IMG/VR virus record: IMGVR_UViG_3300034198_010696 | Location: 1 to 23,669 of that record | DNA length: 23,669 nt | Reading direction: 5' to 3' (one strand) | Source: a virus | Notes under the pieces: generated by a model | Told to the model about the DNA's origin: nothing | Seen by the model: only the letters and a program-made list of their open reading frames with translations | The model's database searches: none | Shown: in pieces, positions 7,163 to 15,308 of the stretch | How positions within the stretch are numbered: position 1 is the stretch's first letter | Layout: every line of letters begins with the position of its first letter | Made by a program: the position numbers and the translations under genes

Positions 7163-8473
7163 TCAGTTGGTGACGATCTTGCAGACCGCCGACTCGGTGA
7201 TGAGGCCCCAGCCCCAGATGGAGTACCAAGCGAGGGCATGCTCACGACCGAAGTCCAGCACGCCACCGTCACGGAGTTCCACCGGGAGGCTCACAGCCTG
7301 ACCGAAGGCGTTGTCACCGAGCATGATGGCCTCGTAGGCCGTGCCACTCGGAACCCACGCCTGACCCCAGCCGGGGGTGGCCACACCGTCGACATTAGAC
7401 TGGGCGTCGGCACGACCGTCCTGCCACGTGGCGGGGACAGCGGTGATGTCCGAACCATCCGTAGCCGTACCGAAAAGGTCAGTACGGAAATCGGGGTTGG
7501 TCTGGTTCGGCTCCACCGTCTTACCACCGGGGAGGGTGGCCGAGTCATCGGTATCCATGGTGGTAGCGAGCGGTGCGCCGATCTGCGTGGTTTCGATGAA
7601 CACCACATCGCCAAGGCGACCGATCTCACCGAGCATGAAGTTGCCGGGGGCGGCGTACTTCGTGACTTCGATCCACTCGGGGGTGTCACGCAGACGACGC
7701 GACTGGTGCGGGTGAATGAAGGCGACGTACGTCTCGCCAAGGCGCGGGATGTTCTTGCTGGACAGCACCTCGACAGCGTCCTTCACCGAGTGCGGGTGGA
7801 GGTAGTAGTCGGTGCCGCCGGTCACCGCAGCGACCGTCGTAGCAGCCGTGCCCGGCTCGTACACGCCGTAGCCGGTGTTGATGGCGGTCGGCTTCTGACG
7901 ACCGAACACCACCGACGACGCACGCTGGAGCGTCTGGCGAGCCTGCGTGTCCATGTACAGGGCCATGTTGCGACCGAGCAGACGGCTGGCCGAGGCCATC
8001 ACGTCATCGAACGAGGCATTGAGCAGCAGTTCCGAGACTGCCACGCCGAAGCCCTGCTCCTGCACGGTGATGCTGTACTGGTTTGCCGTGATGGCGTGCG
8101 TCCGCATGCGGATGCCTTCCACCAGCGGACCCGCCGGAACCGGCAGGTTGTTGTATCGCATGAAGTTGACGACCAAACCGGGCATGACACCCAGTTCCGT
8201 CTTCTTCACAGCGAACTGCTCAAACCGCAGAACGGGCATCGACTGGAACAGGATTTCCTTCGACCAGATGGTCTGGATCGCTGGACCCATCATGCTGGTG
8301 CCGGTGGTGATACCTGCCGAGTTGCCGACGCCAGTGCCATCGAAGCCGGTACTGGCGTTATAGCCGACCGCTGTGGTGTACTGACTGTTGCTGCCGCCGG
8401 TACCGACACGGGTGGTGCCCGTGATACCGGAAGTGTTGGGAAGTTGGCCTCCGAGGCCGTCTCCGACTGCCAT
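7163..8473 (-). CDS. Major capsid protein, N4-gp56-like (HK97 fold)
   Basis: A 436-residue protein that builds the head shell. The Gly/Ser/Thr-rich first 60 residues are followed by a helical and beta-rich core. Characteristic segments are ITVQEQGFGVAVSELLLNASFDDVM (135-159), TDYYLHPHSVKDAVEVL (221-237), YVAFIHPHQSRRLRD (249-263), GEIGRLGDVVFIETT (282-296) and the late AIMLGDNAFGQAVSLPVE...ALAWYSIWGWG. These fit the N4-gp56 family of capsid proteins, with usual length. ATG at 8473 has AAGGAG 7 bases upstream. The scaffold gene precedes it, the normal order in phage head operons. Confidence 0.92.
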   Translation of the reverse strand: MAVGDGLGGQLPNTSGITGTTRVGTGGSNSQYTTAVGYNASTGFDGTGVGNSAGITTGTSMMGPAIQTIWSKEILFQSMPVLRFEQFAVKKTELGVMPGLVVNFMRYNNLPVPAGPLVEGIRMRTHAITANQYSITVQEQGFGVAVSELLLNASFDDVMASASRLLGRNMALYMDTQARQTLQRASSVVFGRQKPTAINTGYGVYEPGTAATTVAAVTGGTDYYLHPHSVKDAVEVLSSKNIPRLGETYVAFIHPHQSRRLRDTPEWIEVTKYAAPGNFMLGEIGRLGDVVFIETTQIGAPLATTMDTDDSATLPGGKTVEPNQTNPDFRTDLFGTATDGSDITAVPATWQDGRADAQSNVDGVATPGWGQAWVPSGTAYEAIMLGDNAFGQAVSLPVELRDGGVLDFGREHALAWYSIWGWGLITESAVCKIVTN

Positions 8474-8531
8474 GTTGTGTCTCCTTCAAGACGCTGGGAC
8501 GGGGGTTAGGCCCCGGTGGATGGATTTGGGG

Positions 8532-9350
8532 TCAACGACCCCGGTACTGCTGACTGGCCGAAGCCAAGAGGCTGTCCCGATACTTCTTGTACGTCTCGAT
8601 GTCCATTGACCGGATGTCATCCGGTGTAAGCCGTTGTGTAGTCGACAATTGTTCCATAGGACCGACCGGAGGTGCGGTAGGGCTAGCCCCACGATAGACC
8701 TGCGGCGGTTGCTGTTGCTGTGATACTACTGCACTCACGTTGCCCATGATGGCATTAGTGCGTGCCTTCATCTCTTCAATGGCGGCGTCAATCTGGCTGG
8801 GGTCGTTGCCCTTCACCAGATCACGCAGTTCGGGAAGGATGAATTCCTGCTCCTGCTGGAGGCGGGCGAACTTGTACTGCTCAGTCTCAGCCAGTTTCCG
8901 CTCCATCTCAAAGACGGCCCGGTCCTGCTCACGCTGCTGTTCGATGGTCTGGAAGCGTTCATTCCACTCCCGTTCCTTCTTCTCCAGCAGGGCACGCACG
9001 GAGAGGGCGTCCTCTTCCTTCTTCTTTGCCTCTTCGGCCATACGGTCGGCTTCCGCCTGACGTGCAGTCTCCATGGACTCCCGCTCCTGCTGAAGCGCCT
9101 TCAACTGGGCGTCCATGCTTTCGATGCGGGGGTACAACTTGTCCTTCTCCTGCTGACGGGCCTTGTTCAGGTCCTCTTCGGTGAAGAACCGCCCAGTCGG
9201 CATTCCCTGACCGTAGTCATTGGGCACAACCACTGCGGGCTGTGACACCGCCTGAGAGGCATTCTGCGTCGGCCAGTCATTGGCCATACGCGGCTGTGCG
9301 GGGTCTGCGCCGACAATGAAGCCGGTGCCGTTGTCTCCTTGATTTCCCAT
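8532..9350 (-). CDS. Capsid assembly scaffolding protein
   Basis: A 272-residue protein. After a polar, Gly/Gln-rich start, residues about 56-172 are dominated by Glu, Lys, Arg and Gln with regular Leu and Met, a long coiled coil (KALQQERESMETARQAEADR and similar). A Gln/Pro-rich linker leads to a C-terminal helical segment (DDIRSMDIETYKKYRDSLL), the part of scaffolds that usually contacts the capsid protein. ATG at 9350 has AAGGA and AGGA upstream; the frame remains open to 9428, but the added residues look non-coding. Position between portal and capsid protein supports the call. Confidence 0.85.
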   Translation of the reverse strand: MGNQGDNGTGFIVGADPAQPRMANDWPTQNASQAVSQPAVVVPNDYGQGMPTGRFFTEEDLNKARQQEKDKLYPRIESMDAQLKALQQERESMETARQAEADRMAEEAKKKEEDALSVRALLEKKEREWNERFQTIEQQREQDRAVFEMERKLAETEQYKFARLQQEQEFILPELRDLVKGNDPSQIDAAIEEMKARTNAIMGNVSAVVSQQQQPPQVYRGASPTAPPVGPMEQLSTTQRLTPDDIRSMDIETYKKYRDSLLASASQQYRGR

Positions 9351-9393
9351 TGTTCCTGTTCCTTGATCGGTGTGTTGTCCGGTAATCGTGTTT

Positions 9394-9422
9394 ATATCAC
9401 ATCGTGACAGTGGTACACGCAA
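9394..9422 (-). promoter_or_regulatory. Candidate promoter before scaffold/capsid genes
   Basis: In the 123-base gap between portal and scaffold, the minus strand has TTGCGT (9417-9422) and an AT-rich TGATATAAA with TGATAT at 9394-9399, 17 bases apart. It is one of the few AT-rich spots in the late region. A GC hairpin (9443-9463) lies upstream. The match to a sigma70-type promoter is only partial. Confidence 0.3.
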
Positions 9423-9473
9423 ACCCACATCGTTTACCCTTTGAGGCCGCGACTTCGCGCCTCTGTCTCGGCG

Positions 9474-11141
9474 TCACGGGTCGCCTGCCTCAAAGTCCAC
9501 CACTTCTGGCGGCATTGGCTGGTAGGCCCTTGTCATGATTTCCTGAGCGAGGGCAGGGTCGACCATGGGTGCAGGACCCATCGGCTTACCATTCTCGTCC
9601 ACCTGTCCCGGCACCACCAGCGGCTGTCCATCTGGGGTCATACCGGTTGCCTGCATGGTGAATTGAGCAATCTGCGCTTGGATAAGGCCGAGGGCACCCT
9701 GCTCCTTGGCATCCTCCACGATCTCCTCAAAGATTTCTTGCATCTTCTGATCGGGAAACTGCGTGCCGAGGTCACGCAAAGCGCCACGCTTGGATTCCAG
9801 TCCCATAGCCATCTTTGCCTGAATCTCGTTGATCTTGATGAGCGTGTCCATCGGCATGGGCGACGGCCAGTCCACGTAAGTCCGGTATGAAAGCGGGTCC
9901 CGGGGGTCCAACTTCGGGTACTGGTCGGGCTTCAGCATCACACCAGAGATGTAGGGGTTGTACTCCGTCAGGTGCGGGGCATACAGGAAAGCGTGCTTCA
10001 TGATCAGAGTGTTGATGTGTTCAAACATCTTCACGTACTGAACCTTCTTGCGGTCGTGCTTCAGCATCAATGGCTGATACTGCAACTGCAAGGCTGTGCC
10101 CGAAGTGTTGGAGATGGGCTGCAACTGGCCGAGTGCGCCACCGGGAACGCCAGTCAGTTCGTGCATAGCCTGCTTTAGCAGTTCCATGTACCCAAGCGGG
10201 CCGGTGAAGTTCGTCTGCAACTCCAAGTTCTGGATGCTGGCGTCCTTGTTACCGATGGCCCAAACTTTCTTGGCACCCTTCTCAAGGTTGCTCGCCTTGG
10301 CACCGATAATCACTGTCACCGGAGAGGCGTGATAGTTGATGATGTCGGAGATTTCCGTGGCCTTCTCGTTGTACTCACGGTTCAGTCCGATGATGTCCTG
10401 AATGTCCGAAAGTCCCCACGGGCTGCTGGCGACCGGGAAGTTGGGGCAGAAGGAGATGGGAATCTCGCCAAGAGGGTTAGGACGGGCGTCGATCAACTCG
10501 TCGTTGATGTATTCCTCAATCGTGTCCTCGGTCATCAGTTCCACATAGGTGAATACCTGACGAGTGCCGTCACCAGCGGTGCCCCAGAACTTGTACTTCA
10601 ACTTGAAGCGGATGAGCCGGGTCCGGTCGTGAGGGTGAAACTCGGGGAAGCAGAAAGCCGGGTTGAGCGGAAGGATGCGAATCTTTCCGTCGATGGGAAG
10701 GCCGGTGGCGTCCACGTACGGTTCTTCCCATGCGACCTTGACGAACACATCGCCAGACACCGACCCCAACTGACCAATCTCCATGATGACGGCCGACTTG
10801 TTGTTGTCGATCTCCCATACCCGCTTTAGAGCATGCGGAATGATGGCAGAGGTGGCCTCAGGACTGTGGAAATTCACGCCCTTGCCGAACGAGAAGTTGA
10901 CAAGGAAATCGCTGAATGCCTTGATCCAGTTGAACGTCAACTGCGGCTCGCCAGCCTCACGACGGTATGCCCAGTGATGACCGAGATACCAAGCCCAGTT
11001 ACTGGCGTATCGGTTCAGGCGAGGACCGTGGACCTCAAATTCCTCGTCAGCCAGTTCCACCAAGCCCAACGGGCTGATGGCAATAGTCAGGTCGGACTGC
11101 GATGCCCGGTATGACGGAGACTGAAAGGAAATGCCACTCAT
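9474..11141 (-). CDS. Portal protein
   Basis: A 555-residue protein of the SPP1 gp6-like portal type, the 12-subunit ring at the head vertex through which DNA passes. Seen features: an N-terminal helical part with NWAWYLGHHWAYRREAGEP, the wing and stem region (PLNPAFCFPEFHPHD, FTYVELMTEDTIEEYINDEL), LGEIPISFCPNFP followed by DIIGLNREYNEKATEISDIINYHASP, and LTGVPGGALGQLQPISNTSGTAL, typical of the portal clip-to-crown helix. The C-terminus is Met/Gln/Pro-rich. Length is normal for the family. ATG at 11141 lies 3 bases after the previous stop; no good ribosome site, so it probably relies on coupling. Confidence 0.9.
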   Translation of the reverse strand: MSGISFQSPSYRASQSDLTIAISPLGLVELADEEFEVHGPRLNRYASNWAWYLGHHWAYRREAGEPQLTFNWIKAFSDFLVNFSFGKGVNFHSPEATSAIIPHALKRVWEIDNNKSAVIMEIGQLGSVSGDVFVKVAWEEPYVDATGLPIDGKIRILPLNPAFCFPEFHPHDRTRLIRFKLKYKFWGTAGDGTRQVFTYVELMTEDTIEEYINDELIDARPNPLGEIPISFCPNFPVASSPWGLSDIQDIIGLNREYNEKATEISDIINYHASPVTVIIGAKASNLEKGAKKVWAIGNKDASIQNLELQTNFTGPLGYMELLKQAMHELTGVPGGALGQLQPISNTSGTALQLQYQPLMLKHDRKKVQYVKMFEHINTLIMKHAFLYAPHLTEYNPYISGVMLKPDQYPKLDPRDPLSYRTYVDWPSPMPMDTLIKINEIQAKMAMGLESKRGALRDLGTQFPDQKMQEIFEEIVEDAKEQGALGLIQAQIAQFTMQATGMTPDGQPLVVPGQVDENGKPMGPAPMVDPALAQEIMTRAYQPMPPEVVDFEAGDP

Positions 11142-11144
11142 AGG

Positions 11145-11612
11145 TCAACTGCCAGAAATACGGGTGTAGACCTCCAAGAGGAGGTCCCCCATAGCGGTAT
11201 GGACTGCCCTTTCGGCAGCGGCCTCTAAGGCAGCACCTTCTTTACCGTAGAAGATGCGATCTTCACGGATTCGTTCCCTGACCTGTGCAGACAGGGCCAA
11301 CCGGACATCCCACACTCCCCGAAGGGCGGGGAACAGGCGAATAATCTCATCGCCCAACTTGTCGATGTTGGCACCAACCTCACCAAATTTTGTCGATAAC
11401 CCCACCGAATATGCGGCAGGATCGCCATTGACCGTAGGGCGCATTCCCAGACCAGCGGGAATGAAAGTGGCATCAACGATGGCGTCCGCCACTTCATCGT
11501 CGGTAGGCCATTCCCCATTCGTGTGGTACAGGGAGTACAGCGCTTTCTCCTCCTCAGTGGGGGGGTCGATGGGGTCCGGGTTCCAGTCCCGAATTTGAAT
11601 GGTCATTGACAC
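11145..11612 (-). CDS. Hypothetical protein upstream of portal
   Basis: A 155-residue protein with a Pro/Asp/Glu-rich start (WNPDPIDPPTEEEKALYSLYH) and an alpha-helical body ending AAAERAVHTAMGDLLLEVYTRISGS. No motif is recognised. It overlaps nothing but ends 3 bases before the portal start, so it is translated as part of the same unit. A portal partner or minor head protein would fit its position. GTG at 11612 has GAGGTG about 5 bases upstream; ATG at 11606 is an alternative start. Confidence 0.55.
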   Translation of the reverse strand: MSMTIQIRDWNPDPIDPPTEEEKALYSLYHTNGEWPTDDEVADAIVDATFIPAGLGMRPTVNGDPAAYSVGLSTKFGEVGANIDKLGDEIIRLFPALRGVWDVRLALSAQVRERIREDRIFYGKEGAALEAAAERAVHTAMGDLLLEVYTRISGS

Positions 11613-11622
11613 AGTCGCACCT

Positions 11623-13266
11623 CTACAAACGGAATGTCTCAGGAATGCGTTGTGGGTTCAGCGCAAGTTCCATGTTTGATTGTACATCCTGATGGATGAG
11701 CGACTTGGTACCGGCGGCAATCGCTGCCTTTCCTTGCGGGTATGCGGCCTGTATGGCTCCCCAACCCCACGCTTGCCGGATATGAGGAGTCATGTTGAAC
11801 TTGCCGTGCCCGGGGACATTGACCGAGTTATCACCGTGAGCCATGGTTTGGTGTTCCTGCGTCAGATAAGCGAGGTGGGGAGCCAACAACCCAGCGGGGG
11901 CATTCTTCGTGCCCACAAGATGGCGCATATGAGCAGGAACCACGAACCGTGCATCTGGACGAATCGGGTCATCCAGACTCTTAGCAAAGGCCGGGGAAAG
12001 ATTACTGACAGCGCGAGCATGGTGAATGTCAGAAGTCACAAATGGATTACGCATCCCGAGATCGTTGATATGACGGCGAACGTGGGCAGCAGCCTGAGGG
12101 TTCCTCTGCCAGTACGTATCACCGTAAACCTTGGCCCCAACTAGATGGCGAATTACTTCAGCATGCTCAGGAACTGAGGTGAGCGTTGTCAATCCATAGG
12201 TGAGAAGTTTCTGTTCTCCCTCATCGGACGGCTTGATGACTGAAGGGTCATTCATGATGGCCATCGACTTGTGGATAGCGGGAATACCACTTGTTCCTGC
12301 TGCACCACGAATTGCGCGTGCGGGGGCTGACCAATCTGAACCTGTTCCGTAATCAATATGGGAGGTCAAATCGCTCAGAACTCCACCGGCACCGGCACGA
12401 TGGGCGATGATAATTGCTTGGTGTGCCGGGTCCAGATCACCGAAACGGTGTGTACCGGCTTCCATCTGCTTCTTAGGAGCCAGTTCGGGGTCAATGATAC
12501 GCTTACCCCTCACCTTCTTGAGCGGCTCTCCTGTCGATGACAGCAACCCTGCTCCATCAGTATCCACGCCGTGAATTTGAGCGTTGATCATCTGGTTCAC
12601 AATTTGTGCGCCTGACTGAGACAGGCGAACACCGATGTCCCCCCGGTGGGCGTGAATAGCGGCAATTCCAGACGCTCCCTGAATTTCAACCTGAGGAGCA
12701 GCCCCTGCACTAAAGCGGGTTCCTGCCAAGATCAAATTTCTGTGCAATCCGGGGGAGTAGTCGCTGCCGTACGATTCTGTGCCCACATGCTTGTAGTTAG
12801 CATGGTGAACTGGGTAGAACTCCGGCCCGGCAGGAAGATACAGGACACCGTGGCCGGGACTCTGCTGCTCTTCAAAGTTTGTGCGGGAACGGGCAGCACG
12901 GGAAGTGGCGTGTACCAGATTAGAGAATGCCCTTGCACCCGCTTCCATACCGGTGTCAGGGCGGCTTTGAATCTCTTCCTGAAATTCTGGGGAGCGTAGG
13001 CGTTCCGCTGCTCGGGCGGCGTTTATGCGGTTTGTTTCGTTGGCATTCGGGCTATTGGCCGTCCGGTCGTAACCTGCTAGCCAATGCCCTACCAATTCGG
13101 GGAGATGATGCCCCATGAATCCGACCCGTTCCGCGGCAAATTCTTGGTGCTGAGGAGAAGCCGTAGCGAGAGTCACGGTGCGGGGAGAAGCAACCCCATG
13201 AGTATCTTCGTATTCTGACGTCCAAGCCGATAGGGCGTCGGCGGCATTACGCCGAGTCACAGCCAT
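11623..13266 (-). CDS. Large unrecognised phage protein, 547 aa
   Basis: A 547-residue protein rich in Ala, His, Gly and Arg with no hydrophobic membrane segment. Visible landmarks: HLPELVGHWLAGYDRTANS, SNLVHATSRAARSRTNFEEQQ, GVLYLPAGPEFYPVHHANYKHVG, AIHAHRGDIGVRLSQSG, YGDTYWQRNPQAAAHVRRHIND, FVTSDIHHARAVSNLS and a C-terminal GHGKFNMTPHIRQAWGWGAIQAAY. The many His residues and the VTSDIHHAR segment hint at an enzymatic or metal-binding domain, but I cannot name one. ATG at 13266 overlaps the previous stop (TAATG). Being in the head operon, it may be carried in the virion. Confidence 0.55.
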   Translation of the reverse strand: MAVTRRNAADALSAWTSEYEDTHGVASPRTVTLATASPQHQEFAAERVGFMGHHLPELVGHWLAGYDRTANSPNANETNRINAARAAERLRSPEFQEEIQSRPDTGMEAGARAFSNLVHATSRAARSRTNFEEQQSPGHGVLYLPAGPEFYPVHHANYKHVGTESYGSDYSPGLHRNLILAGTRFSAGAAPQVEIQGASGIAAIHAHRGDIGVRLSQSGAQIVNQMINAQIHGVDTDGAGLLSSTGEPLKKVRGKRIIDPELAPKKQMEAGTHRFGDLDPAHQAIIIAHRAGAGGVLSDLTSHIDYGTGSDWSAPARAIRGAAGTSGIPAIHKSMAIMNDPSVIKPSDEGEQKLLTYGLTTLTSVPEHAEVIRHLVGAKVYGDTYWQRNPQAAAHVRRHINDLGMRNPFVTSDIHHARAVSNLSPAFAKSLDDPIRPDARFVVPAHMRHLVGTKNAPAGLLAPHLAYLTQEHQTMAHGDNSVNVPGHGKFNMTPHIRQAWGWGAIQAAYPQGKAAIAAGTKSLIHQDVQSNMELALNPQRIPETFRL

Positions 13267-13562
13267 TAGTAGTGACCTTTCGGATTACGCCAGCCCTTGC
13301 TGATCTGGGCGGCGCGATGCTTCTCCAGAACGGCAGCAGACTTGGGGGCCAGTCCCGGGGGGAGACTGGCTGACTTGATGTACTTGTCCATTGCGGCCTG
13401 AATCGGTGCTGGGGTGTCGTTCAGGAAGGTGAACCCACTCGCCAGCCGATCCGTAGACCGCAGCATGAGAGGACGCGTATTGCTGACCGGACGGCCCGCT
13501 GGGGCCGTCTGAAACTGCTTGAGCGTCTGGGCTGTGCCTCGGAGTGCTGGGTGCTGAAACAA
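13266..13562 (-). CDS. Hypothetical small basic protein, 98 aa
   Basis: The frame begins with TTG at 13562 (FQHPALRGTAQTLKQFQTAP) and ends KHRAAQISKGWRNPKGHY, then couples to the next gene through TAATG. It is basic and Pro/Ala-rich with no recognised domain. The TTG lies in the loop of a perfect inverted repeat and lacks a clear ribosome site; the next in-frame ATG is at residue 32. The start is thus uncertain, while the frame itself is supported by the coupled stop and by fitting the gap between neighbours. Confidence 0.45.
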   Translation of the reverse strand: MFQHPALRGTAQTLKQFQTAPAGRPVSNTRPLMLRSTDRLASGFTFLNDTPAPIQAAMDKYIKSASLPPGLAPKSAAVLEKHRAAQISKGWRNPKGHY

Positions 13563-13572
13563 GGGTTTCAGC
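13553..13572 (-). repeat. Inverted repeat around a TTG start
   Basis: GCTGAAAC and GTTTCAGC form a perfect 8-bp stem around a 4-base loop. On the minus strand the loop CCTT abuts the stem such that the proposed TTG start codon is at the loop/stem junction. It could mask or expose the start, or be a processing site. Confidence 0.5.
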
Positions 13573-13578
13573 CGTTCG

Positions 13579-14073
13579 TCAACGCTTGAAACCGGGGAGA
13601 TGCGAGTAATTACGCTCGTTATCGGCGGTCAAGGGCATGGCGTGTGCGCCCTCACGAACATCAGAAACATCACTACCAGCAGCACTAGGCAGAATGGCCA
13701 TACGCTGACCGACCATGCTTTTGTCTCCCCTACCCCATGCCGTATCAGGGATTTGAAGGCTGTCGCTGCTGCCACCGCCAGTGGCGTCAGCAGAAAAGTA
13801 GTGGTTGTTGTCCTGTTTGCCCATATAGGTGCCGACAAACCCACGCTGCCAAGGACCACCAGAACCGGTGGCAGCAGCACCTGCTTGACTTGTTTCAGAA
13901 GCGTTCTGAAAGTAATGCGCTACGGGGCCACGCGTTCCAGCCGAATCAACGGACCAACTGGGAGCGTATGTGGCAGGTGTACCGGCCCCCTGAGAGATAT
14001 TATCGAAGGCCGAACGAGACGCCATGCGATTGGGGTTGCCTTCGTCTCGCTGTCCACCATTAGGGAAAGTCAT
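13579..14073 (-). CDS. Hypothetical protein, Gly/Ser/Ala-rich, 164 aa
   Basis: Begins MTFPNGGQRDEGNPNRMASR and stays rich in Gly, Ser, Ala and Asn, with short segments such as GGPWQRGFVGTYMGKQDNNHYFSAD and DKSMVGQRMAILPSAAGSDV. Such composition suits an extended or mostly disordered virion protein. No domain is recognised. ATG at 14073 has GAGG 5 bases upstream, better than the upstream in-frame starts, which would run into the preceding coding region. The stop is followed 17 bases later by the next frame. Confidence 0.55.
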   Translation of the reverse strand: MTFPNGGQRDEGNPNRMASRSAFDNISQGAGTPATYAPSWSVDSAGTRGPVAHYFQNASETSQAGAAATGSGGPWQRGFVGTYMGKQDNNHYFSADATGGGSSDSLQIPDTAWGRGDKSMVGQRMAILPSAAGSDVSDVREGAHAMPLTADNERNYSHLPGFKR

Positions 14074-14080
14074 GGCGACC

Positions 14081-14446
14081 TCAGTCCTGCACGGAGGCGA
14101 TGTTCGGGCGGTACAGGCGCATCTCGCTGCCGTACTCCAGTTCAAACTCGGGCATACCGTGAGCGGCGGTCACGCCGTACACGAAGTCCTGAAGCATGAC
14201 GGGAGCCTCAATCCACGTGGCCGAGCCGACATGGACCCGCTCACGGGTCGTCTGCATCGGGTCCTTGCGGACGGTGAAACTACGGCCACGCGCATCACCT
14301 GCGGTGTCCCCGTAGGCACCAAGGCCGAACTCGACCGGGATGTCGGTGTCAGTGGCCACGCCTTCCTCAAAGCGGAGCGGACCACGACGGATGTTGTTGA
14401 CGGCGATTGCGCCTTCATACTGGACTTCGGGCGGCGGGTATGCCAT
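14081..14446 (-). CDS. Hypothetical phage protein, 121 aa, first gene of structural unit
   Basis: Begins MAYPPPEVQYEGAIAVNNIRRG and ends EFELEYGSEMRLYRPNIASVQD. It appears to be a beta-rich domain without Cys residues or membrane segments. I do not recognise the family. ATG at 14446 has a very strong AGGAGGA ribosome site 7 bases upstream, and a candidate promoter precedes it, so it is probably abundant. As the first gene of the unit leading to the portal and capsid genes, a structural role such as head decoration is possible but unproven. Confidence 0.55.
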   Translation of the reverse strand: MAYPPPEVQYEGAIAVNNIRRGPLRFEEGVATDTDIPVEFGLGAYGDTAGDARGRSFTVRKDPMQTTRERVHVGSATWIEAPVMLQDFVYGVTAAHGMPEFELEYGSEMRLYRPNIASVQD

Positions 14447-14476
14447 AGCAGAATCCTCCTGAGGGGTGTGATAGCG

Positions 14477-14509
14477 ATGTTACACGTACGGAGTGCCGCA
14501 GTGTGTCAA
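14477..14509 (-). promoter_or_regulatory. Candidate late promoter for head genes
   Basis: In the 63-base gap before the gene at 14446, the minus strand has a perfect TTGACA (14504-14509) directly beside the endolysin stop, with TGTAAC (14479-14484) 19 bases downstream and an overlapping TAACAT. Spacing is longer than the usual 17. It is placed correctly for driving the portal-capsid unit. Confidence 0.4.
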
Positions 14510-15301
14510 TCAGCGAGCAGCGACCGCATTTAGTACGGGCCACGTCTTCTGGCCGACGACTCCGTCAGCGAGAAGACCATGCTTCGTCTGGAAGTGCTGG
14601 ACGATCAACTTCGTCTGCGTGCCGAAGTTTCCGTCGATGGTGATGCCGAATCCGTCCTTCTTGCATGCCGCCTGAACGAACTGCACCCACGAACCGGTGG
14701 AACCGAGTTTGAGAGTGGGACGCTGGGGGAAGGGGACCAGTACGGTAAGCCCAAACTGGAGCATCGGAAAGTTCACGGGAGGAAGAGGCGGGGTGCCGGG
14801 AGGAGGGACAACGCCCAACTTCTGAACCACCGAAGCGCCATCGCTCCACTGGGTGGGATTGACTTCGATGTGCAACCAACCAGCCCACGGCTGACCTTCG
14901 CCGTACTGGCTCGGGGTGGCGGGCTTCCATCCGTTGTACTGGTCGGCGCTACGGGAAGCATTCCACGTACGGCATCCGACGTAGTCCACGATCAACTGGA
15001 TTCCCAGTTCCTTGCTGTGGTCGATGAGGATGGGCAGAACTTCATTGAGCATCTTGGCCCGACCAACCAGACCGGTCTGATCGGCGCTCATGTACCGCCA
15101 GTCAAGGGCAGCACCGAAAGAGTGGCTCGAGAGCGAACCGCCGCCACGCACATCCCGAACGCCGTAAATGCCGAGATTGATACCGCCATATCGTGACATC
15201 AAGAAGTCACGAATGCTGATCAGAGCAGGAGACGGTCCCTTTCCGTACAGCGGATGAGCAGTGGTGGCTTTCTGCCAGTTGAAGTATTCAGTCGCTTCCA
15301 T
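14510..15301 (-). CDS. Endolysin: M15-type peptidase plus peptidoglycan-binding domain
   Basis: A 263-residue lysin that cuts cell-wall peptide links to release progeny. Residues 46-67 hold S-x-H-x-x-G-x-A-x-D (SSHSFGAALD; His60, Asp67) and residues 142-146 W-x-H-x-E (His144, Glu146), the zinc ligands and catalytic site of M15 D,D-/L,D-carboxypeptidase-like enzymes. A Pro-rich linker (165-177) leads to a C-terminal PG_binding_1-type domain (196-260: LKLGSTGSWVQF...DGNFGTQTKLIVQHFQTKHG...DGVVGQKTW). No signal peptide is seen, so a holin encoded elsewhere is expected. ATG at 15301 has GGAG 4 bases upstream. Confidence 0.88.
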   Translation of the reverse strand: MEATEYFNWQKATTAHPLYGKGPSPALISIRDFLMSRYGGINLGIYGVRDVRGGGSLSSHSFGAALDWRYMSADQTGLVGRAKMLNEVLPILIDHSKELGIQLIVDYVGCRTWNASRSADQYNGWKPATPSQYGEGQPWAGWLHIEVNPTQWSDGASVVQKLGVVPPPGTPPLPPVNFPMLQFGLTVLVPFPQRPTLKLGSTGSWVQFVQAACKKDGFGITIDGNFGTQTKLIVQHFQTKHGLLADGVVGQKTWPVLNAVAAR

Positions 15302-15308
15302 GGTTCTC

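Noticed and set aside
6659-8509. A very long plus-strand open frame (616 codons) opposite the capsid gene
   Set aside because: It is antisense to the well-supported capsid and neighbouring genes, has a His/Arg/Gly-rich shadow composition and no ribosome site. It arises from codon bias on the other strand.
9351-9428. N-terminal extension of the scaffold to 9428
   Set aside because: The added 26 residues look non-coding and cover the candidate promoter; the ATG at 9350 has a ribosome site.
9443-9463. GC hairpin after the portal gene as an intrinsic terminator
   Set aside because: The stem has a bulge and no T-tract follows on the minus strand. It may still be an RNA structure, but I cannot support termination.
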